Source: Hysterium pulicare CBS 123377 (taxonomy: Eukaryota; Ascomycota; Dothideomycetes; Hysteriales; Hysteriaceae). Taken from it: a DNA stretch of 64,000 nucleotides. Below, in pieces: positions 32,377 through 42,778 of this stretch; position 1 is the first letter of the stretch, and each line of letters begins with the position of its first letter. The stretch covers positions 1 through 64,000 of the forward strand of contig AJFK01000658.1 of NCBI GenBank assembly GCA_000467715.1. The letters are read 5' to 3'. The position numbers and the translations under genes are program-made. The notes beneath the pieces were generated by a model. The model did no database searches, was not told the origin of the DNA, and saw nothing but the letters and a program-made list of their open reading frames with translations.

Positions 32377-35139
32377 TCGGAAGAAGAACAAGTTTAGATG
32401 CCACCAAGTTTGGCGGAGAGAGCATCACTCCGAGCGAGGCCGATGAGAGAGTCTAGAAGGATGGTGGAGAATGGAGGTTTTGCAATGCTTCCACTTGGTG
32501 GAATGACTTTTTCTGCACAACACAAAGCGGAACGAACCAGGAATGGGGAAGAAGGGTGATAATAATAGTACTTGAGAACGTCATGGAGACCTGATTACCG
32601 CCATACGGTCTTTACTTCTTTGTCCAGGATGTGCTGTGAAGAATCCATATCTCCTCTGACTACGGTCTTGAGTGAGTTCATGGCAAGCTGTTTGTGAGTG
32701 TGTGCCGACTAGGTTAGGTCTCAGCCTTGGCAAAGCAAAGCTGCTCATCTCTCTCCCAAACCTCCCTCGTCTGCGAAACCCTCACGCGCCCTCGTCGCCC
32801 CTTCAAATGCCTGGCCTTCGCTATAATAGCATGGTTATATATTGTCTTGCTGATCTTGCACGCCATATGCGGGAGTTGCCCTTACCCTGAAGGCAAACGT
32901 TGGAGCCAGCCATGGTTCAGCAAAAGACAGATTCCGTCGCTACTCATCGTCAATTCCATCGAGGAGCTACGAGGGCCGCAAGAATGTGCGAAACGAGCCT
33001 CATCAAGGATTTGACTTGAGTATTATTCGTCAAGTTGAGCAGAACTGCCTATCGTGAGCTGATGATTTGAGCGAAAAGCAGAGTGTTTGACGAACTGACA
33101 GCGTGGGCTGTGTGCACTATACGACCACGTCTTATCACCACTCATCTCAGCAATCCTTACATGCAATATCGTTCGCTTCAAGTAAGGAACATGTAGAGAT
33201 ACTGCATCGACTTATCTCCGTACTCTATCGCGCAGGCGGCATGTCCGCATGCGGTACGGAGCCTTACCAAAAAGCAAATACCTCACTCTGTACTTGGAAG
33301 ACCTAAGCTCATCGCTACCTTAGCGAACTCTATCTAATACAGCAAATCCCAGGCATACTTAATGGTTACACTGAGATTGCGGCTCACAATAGACACCCTT
33401 GTCGAGGCTCAACTCTGCTCCGGCCATTCGCCCGTCCAAACAAAACGTGAGCACGAACCTGGAATTAAAGTTCAAAAACCCGTCCATCAGCTTTGTGCTA
33501 GTTGATGGACTCTCGCTATTGGCTACCAAACCAAACATCACTTTGCGCTGATATTAGCCTGAAAGATACATTTGAGGTCATGCCTGACCACAAGCGTCTG
33601 CGGATTTTCTCATTCTTGGCACGAAACAAGTATTAGATTCAGAATTACTCCCTTGTTCCCCCTACGTGGCATTATTGAAGCCTGACTAAGTTGGCAGGTT
33701 TTTTTTCCAGCTATCCTGAAGCTCTGGTCGGCCTGATGTCTCGTGAGCCTAAGGCCAGCGACTGAGGTAGATCAAACCATGCATACGGATGTATCTTTGT
33801 ACTATTTAGTTATGCTTATTTCTAGGCAGCGGGTTGCCCTTGTTGTGCAACGGAGATCAACACTTGCAGATGCGTAGATCCAATTTTCCGGGACAGGCCC
33901 TACGACGGAGATCTTTTTGATCTGGACTGGTAGTATTAACATGCACGTGCCTAAGGTCATGGAAACGTTCCCGTCTGTTCCGGACTCTGTCTTCGACGCC
34001 AAGCATCTGACCACCAACGTTGATCCACTCAGATATGGTACTTCGATTGCTCTCTTCAGCGACCCTTACCATCTACTCTGTGGCTGTGTTTATTTTGATG
34101 ATATCTCCTGCAGACATATGGACATCTGTTGGTCTAGGCACAGAAAAGGGGTTCGTCCGGAAGTCATCTGTGCCTTACATATCAACCTTTGAAATATCAA
34201 CAAGGATATCAGTACCCTAACGCTCAGAAGTTGCAGGTACTGGACAACGTTGCATCATAATCCAATAAGATCTACGATGTGGCTCTGAACATACCATCAT
34301 GTGGGTCACAGACCACAATGCTGGACTCTAGGCGGCAAGGAATGTTTTCGATGTCAACTCGATATACCGTTTTCGGTTGGGATGTACCTTCTGGAACCTC
34401 TCTCTATGGCCCAAAAGGCTCCGTGTCAATCCAATATATATCGTCCAATAGCAGAAGCTACAAAGCCTTTTCACAGTCGCAGCCCTCCAGGTTCTCTGGA
34501 AGGTTTCAGAACTTTCTGCGATATATGCTCTGGGTTCGTCAACCTCGGCGAATTTCTGGCGGTCGGATCCACTTCACGCCTCAGCATAGCTCACCTCGGT
34601 ACAGAAACTAGACTAGAATAAAAGGAATTCCAGCATACCGGGAAACTCAGCCATAGCATCGTACCCTGCGAAATGGCCGTATAGTAGCGTGTACCAAGCA
34701 ATGGTCACTGATTGATTACCCTATGGAGAAATATTTTGTATTAGATATTTTAGCCAGAATGGGCAATAGAGGTTTGTCTCTCCTCGCGTCTACATCTCTA
34801 CATTACTTCCATTCTTCTAGAAACAAGGATACGACATGGGGAACGGGCATGTCCCCACCTTTACCCCAGATTCACCACACGATCTAAAGCAAATTCTCAT
34901 CTACTTTTCATTATTCCACTAAGTTTTTGGACCATGAACGTTCCCGATGAGCCGTAGTTCTCATGACCTTCGATGGTCTTTCCTCAGGAGGGCAAGGTCT
35001 CCAGCCATACGCCGGCTTCGTTGAAATTATCTTATCATTTACCAGTGCAAATCATTGAGAGCTCTCAGAGCATAAAAAGGTGATCGTACCCCGACCTTTC
35101 TTTTCCCCAGCATCTTGATTAACTCGTCGCTCGTTCATC
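32377..35139. other. Gene-poor 2.8 kb stretch upstream of the cellobiohydrolase
   Basis: No gene can be supported. Short frames around 33360-34620 have scattered protein-like stretches, including GFRTFCDICSGF at about 34500, which faintly recalls the glutathione-dependent formaldehyde-activating (GFA) fold, but no coherent gene results. The last 400 bases are the cellobiohydrolase promoter. Confidence 0.5.
34750..35079 (+). promoter_or_regulatory. Candidate cellulase promoter elements
   Basis: Upstream of the GH7 start are TTAGCC at 34750-34755 (GGCTAA on the other strand, the XlnR/Xyr1-type core), CCCCAC at 34853-34858 (GTGGGG on the other strand, a CreA/Cre1-type core) and a TATA-like CATAAAAAGG at 35071-35080, about 60 bp before the ATG. 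Such hexamers occur by chance; their position before a cellulase gene makes them plausible sites for cellulose induction and glucose repression. Confidence 0.4.
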
Positions 35140-36634
35140 ATGTACAGCAAAGTAGCTCTTGCATCTCTTTCTCTCCTCGCTGCCGTTCGCGGCCAGCAGG
35201 TCGGTACGCAGCAATCCGAAAAGCACCCTTCCATGAGCTGGAAGACATGTACCGGAACCGGCGGAACTAGCTGTACCACAAAGAGTGCGTCCATCACGAT
35301 CGATGCCAACTGGCGCTGGACCCACTTGACCAGCGGATACACCAACTGCTACACCGACAACGCTTGGAACACAACATCATGCGCTGATGGTGCAACTTGC
35401 GCAAAGAACTGCGCCATTGACGGTGCCGACTATTCAAGCACCTACGGTATCACCACTAGCAGCGATGCTCTTACCTTGAAGTTCGTTACCAAGGGTTCAT
35501 ACTCGACCAACATCGGATCCCGAACCTACCTCATGAACGGCGATAGCAAGTACCAAATGTTCAACGTTATTGGAAAGGAATTCACCTTCGACGTTGATGT
35601 TTCTAAGCTTCCTTGCGGCTTGAACGGCGCCCTCTACTTCGTGGAGATGGCCGAGGATGGTGGATTGAGCAAGTATTCTGGTAACAAGGCTGGTGCCAAG
35701 TACGGAACAGGTTAGTGGACTCCAGCGCTTTTGTTCATAGATAATTTTTAATAACTTGATAGGTTATTGCGATGCCCAGTGCCCACATGACATCAAGTGG
35801 ATCAACGGTGAGGTAAGCTTTCTGCCATAGTCAATATTGAACGAACCATGCTAATCCTACAATCAGGCCAACTCCGTTGACTGGAAGCCATCCAGCGCCG
35901 ACAAGAACGCCGGAAGCGGAAAGTACGGATCTTGCTGCCCTGAGATGGATATCTGGGAGGCCAACTCAATCTCCACCGCCTACACTCCTCATCCTTGCTC
36001 AGGACAGGGCCAGACCCGATGCACGGGTGCCGATTGCGGTGACGACGCAGACAACACCCACGCCAGTGCTCGTTACAACGGTATGTGCGACAAGGACGGA
36101 TGCGATTTCAACTCCTACCGTATGGGTGTGCCCGACTTCTACGGGCCCGGAATGACTGTCGACACCACCAAGAAATTCACCGTCGTCACTCAGTTCATCG
36201 GCAGCGGCTCGACCCTCTCCGAGATCAAGCGTTTCTACGTCCAGGGTGGCAAGACCATTGCCAACTCCGACTCCAAGATTGATGGCGTGACCGGAAACTC
36301 CATCACTGACAGTTGGTGCGATGCCCAGAAGACCAAGTTCGGCGACACCAGCTCCTTCAAGACCAAGGGTGGCTTGAACGGCATGGGTTCCTCGCTCGCT
36401 CGTGGCCACGTCCTCGTCATGTCCCTTTGGGACGACCACTCCGTCAACATGCTCTGGCTCGACTCTACCTACCCCACCGACAAGGATGCCAGCACCCCCG
36501 GTGTCGGCCGTGGTACTTGCGCTACTTCATCTGGCAAGCCTGATGATGTTGAGACCAACCACGGTGATGCTCAAGTTATCTACTCCAACATCCGCCTCGG
36601 TCCTATTGGATCCACCTTCGCTGCTCCATCTTAA
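35140..36634 (+). CDS. GH7 cellobiohydrolase (CBHI type), no cellulose-binding module
   Basis: Three exons, 35140-35710, 35763-35812 and 35867-36634, give 462 residues. A signal peptide ([18 protein letters not shown]) precedes a mature N-terminus [12 protein letters not shown] typical of cellobiohydrolase I. The catalytic motif [12 protein letters not shown] is complete, with Glu233 as nucleophile, Asp235 and Glu238 as acid/base. Many conserved disulfide cysteines and the loops that roof the substrate tunnel ([20 protein letters not shown]) are present. The protein stops after [12 protein letters not shown], so it lacks the Ser/Thr linker and CBM1 found in some homologues. It should be secreted and release cellobiose from the reducing ends of cellulose. 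Confidence 0.96.
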
Positions 36635-37021
36635 ATTAGACAGATGGGTAGATGGAACGCTGGATCGCGAAAGTGGTGCGGGGACGAGATGGGGAGTAAA
36701 CATGCAAGAGACGTAGAAACGAAAAACATAGTTAGACTGGGGAACAAACGAACGTATTGTCCTGACATAATTCTTTGACGGGGGATGTTGTATTTTCGTT
36801 ACTTCGTCATATATTATTGAAAGATGCCAAAATTACACCAAAAATGACACTCTCTTTTTCTCGCTACAAATCCTCCACGGTTGCCTCTTTCACCCCTTTT
36901 AAGTGCATTTCCAACTCTTCCTCCTCTATACCTCACAGCTTCGATCGCCTAAAGCACAAATTAGTACATCTGAGAACAGGTCATCCGCTATTCGTTCTGA
37001 CTTGCCAAAACCAACCCTAGC
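36635..37021. other. Intergenic between convergent genes
   Basis: 3' flanks of the cellobiohydrolase and the DUF3237 gene. Nothing else seen. Confidence 0.5.
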
Positions 37022-38088
37022 TTACCCCTTATATATCACCTTACTAATCTTATATTCGACAATGACCTCATCCGGCTTCTCCTTCACAAAATGGCCCGCA
37101 GCAACAAAGGTGCTGTTTTCAAGGGATTTGTAGGCTTCGGTGCCGGTCTATACTCCATCAGCATGATACTTCTTGCGTGCACTAAAGTTACTGTATACAC
37201 CGATGTAACCCGACTAACATACCTCGAAGTTGAAGTTTACGACTATGGAAGGTGTCAGTACAGAGCGTGTATATTGGAGTGGATAGTAGGATTCAGGGGA
37301 TGAAGTTCATACATGAATCACCATACTCCGTTGTTTTTGCGTCAGAAGCACCAGACAGGATGGCTTTTACGCCTGTGGTCAAGTTTACGGCGCCTTTGTA
37401 GTACATTGCGAAGATCTAGGTATCTCAACTTTCCGCTCTAACATAGACATATCTGGGATTGTCATGAAACATACCGTGCCATCATTGTTCCTAGTTACGA
37501 TTGTTAGTAAACTGGTGGAGAGATGGGAAGGGGGCAGTCAGACGTACTTTACTTGCGATCGTACATCTAATCTCATGACTTCACCGCTTGCGTCGTTGTG
37601 GATGTAGTCGTATCCCGGCCCATGGCTATATAAAATGGCTTTAGTATCGTTGTTTTAAACATGGTGAGTGAAAAGCATAAGACCCTTACAGTTCAGCGTT
37701 CAATTTGGGTTCAAATCCTGGCTCTGATATCACAGTGCCGGATACCATGGGCTTTGTATTGTATCAATGACCACTGAAAGCGAAAAAGACCTCTTTCCTT
37801 TTGGGAAACATACTACAATAACTAAAGGAGATCCGGCTTGTGCACCTGGTGTTGAGGCTCGACATTAGCTTCGTATTTCCCAACCAATGAAGAGTTTGGT
37901 AAAGCTCAACTACGCGAGAAGATATCCCTATCCAAGGTAGAAGAGAAACGTTGACTATACCAACTGCCATAGGCGCATCAATTTTGACCTGCATCCTTCG
38001 TAAGCTCTGTTGCCTATTAAACCCCCTGATGAAAGGCGTTGCTCACCCTGACGGTCATAGCGGGCTGGAGAGATGGAAAGTCGGACAT
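37022..38088 (-). CDS. DUF3237 protein, nine exons
   Basis: Minus-strand exons 38088-38047, 37988-37961, 37845-37814, 37751-37690, 37625-37548, 37490-37475, 37415-37313, 37242-37223 and 37147-37022 join in perfect phase to 168 residues. The product has the DUF3237 layout: LQPAMTVR, VKIDAPMAVG, then VSGTVISEPGFEPKLNAEL, HGPGYDYIHNDASGEV, the NNDGTIFAMYYKG strand, DAKTTEYGDSF and the C-terminal ENSTFVAAGHF...VEYKIS. The domain is a small beta-barrel of unknown function; fungal members are usually cytosolic. No single exon is long enough to look like a gene by itself; the shortest are 16, 20 and 28 nt. It converges on the cellobiohydrolase gene; no functional link is implied. Confidence 0.85.
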
Positions 38089-38832
38089 CGTGACTCGAAT
38101 AACTTCGCAATTGAATTAAAACAGCAGGATCGAAAAGAAGTATATACAAAGAAAGTGAGATTAACAAGTCTTCGAGCTGTTGATATATGTAACCATCTAT
38201 CCGGAGGAGAGAAGAGCTACCCCGCCGCTGCCCCACTTCCACAACTATCCGCAACGTCACACAAAGATTTCTGTTTCTCCCTATCACCGAGTATGGACGC
38301 TGTAACGGGTTGGGTTGTCTTAAGCTCTTGTGCTCTTGAATAATCATTATCGTGTGGTTATAATATACTTCCGATATCTTACTTGGAAGTCTGTACGCCC
38401 TAATCATCACAGAATCTTCATCTTTCCCTATCTCGAACACTTATCGAGGAGTTCACTTAGACTATTGATGTGGTAGGCTGGTCATACGTGCCTGGTTTAT
38501 TCTAAGGCGAGCATGCGGTTCAATCCGTCCAGAAGATCGAATAAGAACTGGGGAAACGTTCCACCTGAATGCTGCCGACTCTCTAAGAAGACCATCATGC
38601 GTCAACTAAGCAACCACGAGAACGTTTCACTTCTCTATGTAAAGACTGGATAAATCTATCAAAGAGTGTGTAAAATCTATCAAGGAGCTAAATTCCCATA
38701 ACACTGAACCATCCGTTCAGTAAAGCGAGCCAGCCCCTTGATAACATCAACTAGCCAACACCTTCCGAGCTCCTCATCCAATGCCAAGTGGATTTACCAG
38801 AAATTCCACATCCTAGGCCTCATCATCGCCGT
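38089..38832. other. Intergenic, no gene seen
   Basis: Promoter side of the DUF3237 gene and 3' flank of a Met-Cys gene. A long minus-strand frame at 38440-37955 only overlaps the true DUF3237 exons and is a shadow. Confidence 0.5.
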
Positions 38833-39258
38833 CTAAAACCTCCTCCGCATAGCCGGGCCATGACCGTCATCATACCTCATGATATCTCCCGCCCCGCCAC
38901 CATTTCCTCGTCCCCCATCCCCACCCAATCCACCTTCCAAGTTCTCATAACCAAAAAGCTGATTAGCATCACCCCTCTCGCCCCCTCCAGCATTCCGTCC
39001 TCCAGCCGCATACTGTTGTCCTCCACCTCCCGAAGTAGGATATCGAGCATTCAATCTACCGTGTAGAGGATCTTCCGCCCGATCGCAATCAGCGCACTTG
39101 ATAGGCACTTGGATAGTTCTAAACTGCAATGCGTCGCCTGAGCAGAGACGCCAGTCTCGGCTTCGGGCTTCGGGGCAGTAGTCCCAGGCGCGGCCGGGGC
39201 GGGCGTCGGCGACGTGCGAGGAGTCGCAGGTGTAGTTGAGGATGTAGCGGACGCACAT
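38833..39258 (-). CDS. Small Met-Cys family protein, member 4
   Basis: Single exon on the minus strand, 141 residues, beginning MCVRYILNYTCDSSH. Cys2 and Cys11 are kept; the His is displaced to two residues later. Middle Cys are in WDYCPEA and WRLCSGD; the closing C-x2-C is in IKCADCDRAEDP. A long Gly-rich, low-complexity tail (YAAGGRNAGGGERGDANQ and similar) distinguishes it from the others. An in-frame Met lies 32 codons upstream (39354), but the paralogues support this start. First of three same-strand copies within 2.2 kb. Confidence 0.62.
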   Translation of the reverse strand: MCVRYILNYTCDSSHVADARPGRAWDYCPEARSRDWRLCSGDALQFRTIQVPIKCADCDRAEDPLHGRLNARYPTSGGGGQQYAAGGRNAGGGERGDANQLFGYENLEGGLGGDGGRGNGGGAGDIMRYDDGHGPAMRRRF

Positions 39259-39705
39259 CTTGGAGTAGTTTGGAGGTTGGGTTTGTGGTTTGTAGGTGTG
39301 GAGTTTGATGGAGGAAGTGGATGTCGATAGAGTGGATGTTGGAGCGTAAAGCAAGTGAGGATGTCGATGTTGAAAGCGGAGGAGGATGTAGGGAGAGGCT
39401 TGTTTTTTGTCTTCTGGGAAGACTAGGTTTACCTCGACTGTTCGCTGCCTTCATCGGCATATGATTGCCTTCACTGGATATCAGTCATTCCTTAAGAAAG
39501 CCAATGAAGGGCAGATCGGTAACGTGACCCTCATAAGTTAGATAACCAGGAGATTCACAGCACAGGTAGAGAAGTAGCAACATGTAGATTCCAAACTGGA
39601 GTCATCAAGTCACTGTCATATCATTAACTCGAACAGCCCCTGCCTACAAGTTCTAACCCCCAACAAACCCCCCCCCGAAGCCATCATCAGGGTACCAGCC
39701 TCTAT
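39259..39705. other. Intergenic between tandem Met-Cys genes
   Basis: Promoter and leader of member 4 and 3' flank of member 5. The leader is rich in CT/GA tracts. No further gene. Confidence 0.5.
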
Positions 39706-39933
39706 CTACTCATCCTCCGTCACAGGCTTCGAGGGTCCCGATTCATCAACATCCACCCACTGAGCCTCCCTATCGCACCGACGACACTCAATGTCGACAT
39801 AATACACAGTTTCTCTCCGGTCTGGGCAAACAGATTTGATCTTGATGCCCTCTTCGCATAGCTTCCAGGGGGTGAATTTCATGATGTCGTGGCTGTGGCC
39901 GCAGGTAAACTCAAGCATGTAGCGGATGCACAT
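39706..39933 (-). CDS. Small Met-Cys family protein, member 5
   Basis: Single exon on the minus strand, 75 residues, beginning MCIRYMLEFTCGH. It shows the pattern most cleanly: Cys2, Cys11-Gly-His, PWKLCEEG, IKSVCPDR, and the closing IECRRCDREAQ, with a short acidic tail ending VTEDE. Compact size and Cys/His spacing suggest a single metal-binding fold. Function unknown. Confidence 0.65.
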   Translation of the reverse strand: MCIRYMLEFTCGHSHDIMKFTPWKLCEEGIKIKSVCPDRRETVYYVDIECRRCDREAQWVDVDESGPSKPVTEDE

Positions 39934-40791
39934 TGTAGTAGCTGGGTGTTTGGTATGTGGGGATCTGGAGGAGGAAAAGGATGATGGTATTTGGGAACTA
40001 GTGGTATGGGGAGAGGAAGTTGTTTGGGATTTGGTGAGGTTTTTGTGTTACTATCGAGGCCTTCATTCACTTAAGTTGTTTGTTATATTGGCCTGATGAT
40101 GTCTCCTAGCACGTATGCGTCATAGTGAAGTGTTGATCAGTCTATACTATCTGTCAAGTTAGTAAATAGGACCTGTTAAAGAGTTAAAAGGACTGACTGC
40201 ATGAACCAGACTTTATACAAGTGGCATAAAGATTTTGCTCTTGAGGACGCGAACTGGATTTCTGCCTTTTCCCGAAAGTCGAACCGGGCACGCACACGGC
40301 TGGAAAAGCCGTTGGGGGAGCGGTGCGCGGGCAGGATCTGGGATCGGTATACGGCTGGAAATGGAGTTGTTGGAGTACTGATGAAGTCAAATGAGGTCTG
40401 TAGACGGCTAAGAAATTCTCCAGACGTGTTAACCTTACAAAAAGAGTAAATTTTTTAACAACTGTGCTTACTAAGAGATAGAAAAAGGGTTAGTATATAA
40501 TATAGAAGAGGGAAGTATGAAGTATAAGGTTGCAAGATTTCTATTAAAGTTATATGCTATTTAAGACTCCAGGCCTTATTATGAACTATATCCGACTACG
40601 CATCATGTATACTAGAGGTGCATCTTAGGGGCACCTAGCCCTCTCCCCTTCATACCTATTGTATGAACTTTAATAGCTCCTGTTGCCGCTAAATTCTGAA
40701 GGCCCTTGATGTGTAGAATATTGAAGCCTTCTGGAAGGGTAACCTCATCCAGCCTCCCTTCCATAGACTTGAGCGGCCTCCACACAGTCCC
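39934..40791. other. Intergenic, partly very AT-rich
   Basis: The part from about 40440 to 40700 is AT-rich with many TpA steps, as decayed repeats often look in fungi with repeat-induced point mutation; no recognisable element remains. No gene is claimed. Confidence 0.45.
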
Positions 40792-41001
40792 CTAAGATTG
40801 CTCTTCGTCGTTGCACTCTGGGCAATTGAGGGAGATATTGTGCGTCAGAGTCGTGCGGTCCTCGGGATTGGTACATAGAGTTCCAGTCTTTTGCCCCGTG
40901 TCCTTGCACAGATCCCAAGAATCGTTTTTGCGCTTGACATGCCGCTTCATCTTTTCAGTATGCCCGCAGACAGTGTATCGAAGTTCGTGTTTGATGCACA
41001 T
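40792..41001 (-). CDS. Small Met-Cys family protein, member 6
   Basis: Single exon on the minus strand, 69 residues from MCIKHELRYTVCGH (73 if the in-frame Met at 41013 is used). One extra residue puts the second Cys at position 12, still followed by Gly-His. Middle Cys are in WDLCKDTG and GTLCTNPE; the closing C-x2-C is in LNCPECNDEE. Third of the same-strand tandem copies. Function unknown. Confidence 0.62.
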   Translation of the reverse strand: MCIKHELRYTVCGHTEKMKRHVKRKNDSWDLCKDTGQKTGTLCTNPEDRTTLTHNISLNCPECNDEEQS

Positions 41002-41597
41002 CTTGTCTTGCACTGACAGGATTCATCTGTTGATAGTGTCATGTATAGAGTATAGCCTTCCCCAGAAGCTTCCAGTATTAAGTATAAAGGAATTTTATGA
41101 ATGGGAAAAGGTGGACGTAACTGATGTAACATCATGTGAATGGAGTTTCCGATCGTACGCGTGACTGTTTTGACCTATGGAGAACGGTGAATGACAGTCA
41201 GCTGCTTTGAGATAAATAAGGGATTTGGAAAGATAACGCTTCTGGTTTGGTGGTTGTGAGAAATTGGATAGAAATTAGCTAGTTATCTTGTTAGAGAAAA
41301 TCTAGTATAAATGAACCACTCACAAAAAGTAGCGATACGTGTGAGAGAAAGGGAGTAAGCATAAGACACCAATAGAAGAGGAGTCAGAGGAAAACCAAAT
41401 CCATTGCTAAAGATTCATTGGCGGCGAAGCCGACCTAAGCTCTATGCTTGACACAAAAGGGAATACCCGCGCCTGCAGCTCACGTATTTACATTCCACCC
41501 ATCCAACCTTCCTGACAGCATACAATGTCGATACCGAGGAAAGTTTTCCACTTTATCCGCTCTGACCCGTTCCCCGTCAATATCGAAACACCCGCCT
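41002..41597. other. Intergenic, no gene seen
   Basis: 5' region of member 6 and 3' flank of the complex I subunit gene. No supported gene or RNA. Confidence 0.5.
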
Positions 41598-42116
41598 CTA
41601 TTCGCTCTTCTTCTCGTTATCGGGCTCCGGTAGGATACCTTCAGCTTCCAATCGCCTACGCGCTTCTTCGAGGGCCCATGTTTGTATGCTAATAAGAATT
41701 GTCAGTGAATCTCTTCAGATTGACTCCCTTCCACCATCACCACAAAAAGCATCAAATACTCCAAATCCCGCCACATCACGAATCCCTATCTCTCCTTCCC
41801 AACTCTCACCCAACAAGCAACACTACACATACCTCGTATCCGGCTTAAAAGCATACGCAACAGTAGCCAGCCCCAAACTTCCCCAAAAACCCCAAACCCA
41901 AACAAACTCCCACCCCTCCTTCTGATACTTCTGTCCCGGAGGAACACCAAAGAGCCATCCAGTCGGCGGATCATAGTGACTCTCTCCATGCGCATCTCCA
42001 GAGTTCAGACTCTTCGACGACGATAGCGGCCGCCGGATTGAGGTGGTGGCGGTTGTGCGGGTCGGGAGAGAGGCGGTGACGCGCTGGGCGCTGCGGAGGG
42101 GGTGGAGAGGCGGCAT
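41598..42116 (-). CDS. Mitochondrial complex I subunit, ESSS/NDUFB11-like
   Basis: Two exons on the minus strand, 42116-41833 and 41688-41598, give 124 residues. The N-terminus (MPPLHPLRSAQRVTASLP) is rich in Arg, Ser and Thr and lacks acids, as a mitochondrial presequence should. The mature part has HYDPPTGWLFGVPPGQKY, one membrane span (FVWVWGFWGSLGLATVAYAF) and a short charged tail (WALEEARRRLEAEGILP). This is the layout of the single-span ESSS subunit of NADH:ubiquinone oxidoreductase, an accessory subunit of the membrane arm. The same frame stays open upstream, but the upstream codons have no presequence character, so the Met at 42116 is preferred. Confidence 0.8.
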
Positions 42117-42778
42117 TGGTGGTTGCTGGGTGGAGTGTGGAGTGGAGAGGTGTCGTGAGAGAGGACTGCGAGGGCAGTCTTGTTGGCGTAGATAGTTGAT
42201 TGTGCGGGACGTGGTGTTCGGCTTTGGATGAGGTTGAAGTTGGAGGTGAGGGCTTGGCGATGTCGGATGTTGGATGCGGTTTAGCGGGAGATTTCGGAAA
42301 ATAAGCAATCTTATCGAGATCTTATTCACATCGCTACAACATGAACGGTATGAATAGAAGATCAAGCAAAGGTTTATTAGTATAGTAATAGTGATCAAGA
42401 CTACTGTTCATGCCCGAGTTCGGGCTAGGTTACTACTTACTAAGCCGTAAAATGGCTAGGTCCGAGATGAAGGAAGGCATTTCCTTGATATCTCCATCAT
42501 CGCTCTCAGCAAAAATAATTAGAACATTATACTCCTTATTGGCTTTGGTACTGTGACCTATCACTGACTATAGTTATAGAAGTTGAACTGAAAATTAGGT
42601 ATTCATTCCTGTCTCCCAATATATTTCTACAGCTTGACCAAAACATCCTAGTATGACTGTGTGTAGAAACCTTAATATGCCGACACTCCCTATCATGACG
42701 AGCCCTTACAGGGTCATGTACATCGGAGCCTATGCGCTGAATATGAATCGAACAATTCCGATCGTATCCCATAATGCA
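42117..42778. other. Intergenic, no gene seen
   Basis: Promoter side of the complex I gene and 3' flank of the CHMP7-like gene. AT-rich; no gene recognised. Confidence 0.5.

Noticed and set aside
34055-34600. Possible GFA-family (formaldehyde-activating) relic
   Set aside because: Only GFRTFCDICSGF and a loose Cys cluster upstream resemble the family; spacing does not fit and the frames do not connect.
37700-37725. tRNA B-box-like GGTTCAAATCC on the plus strand
   Set aside because: It lies inside exon 4 of the DUF3237 gene on the other strand, and no matching A box or cloverleaf was seen.
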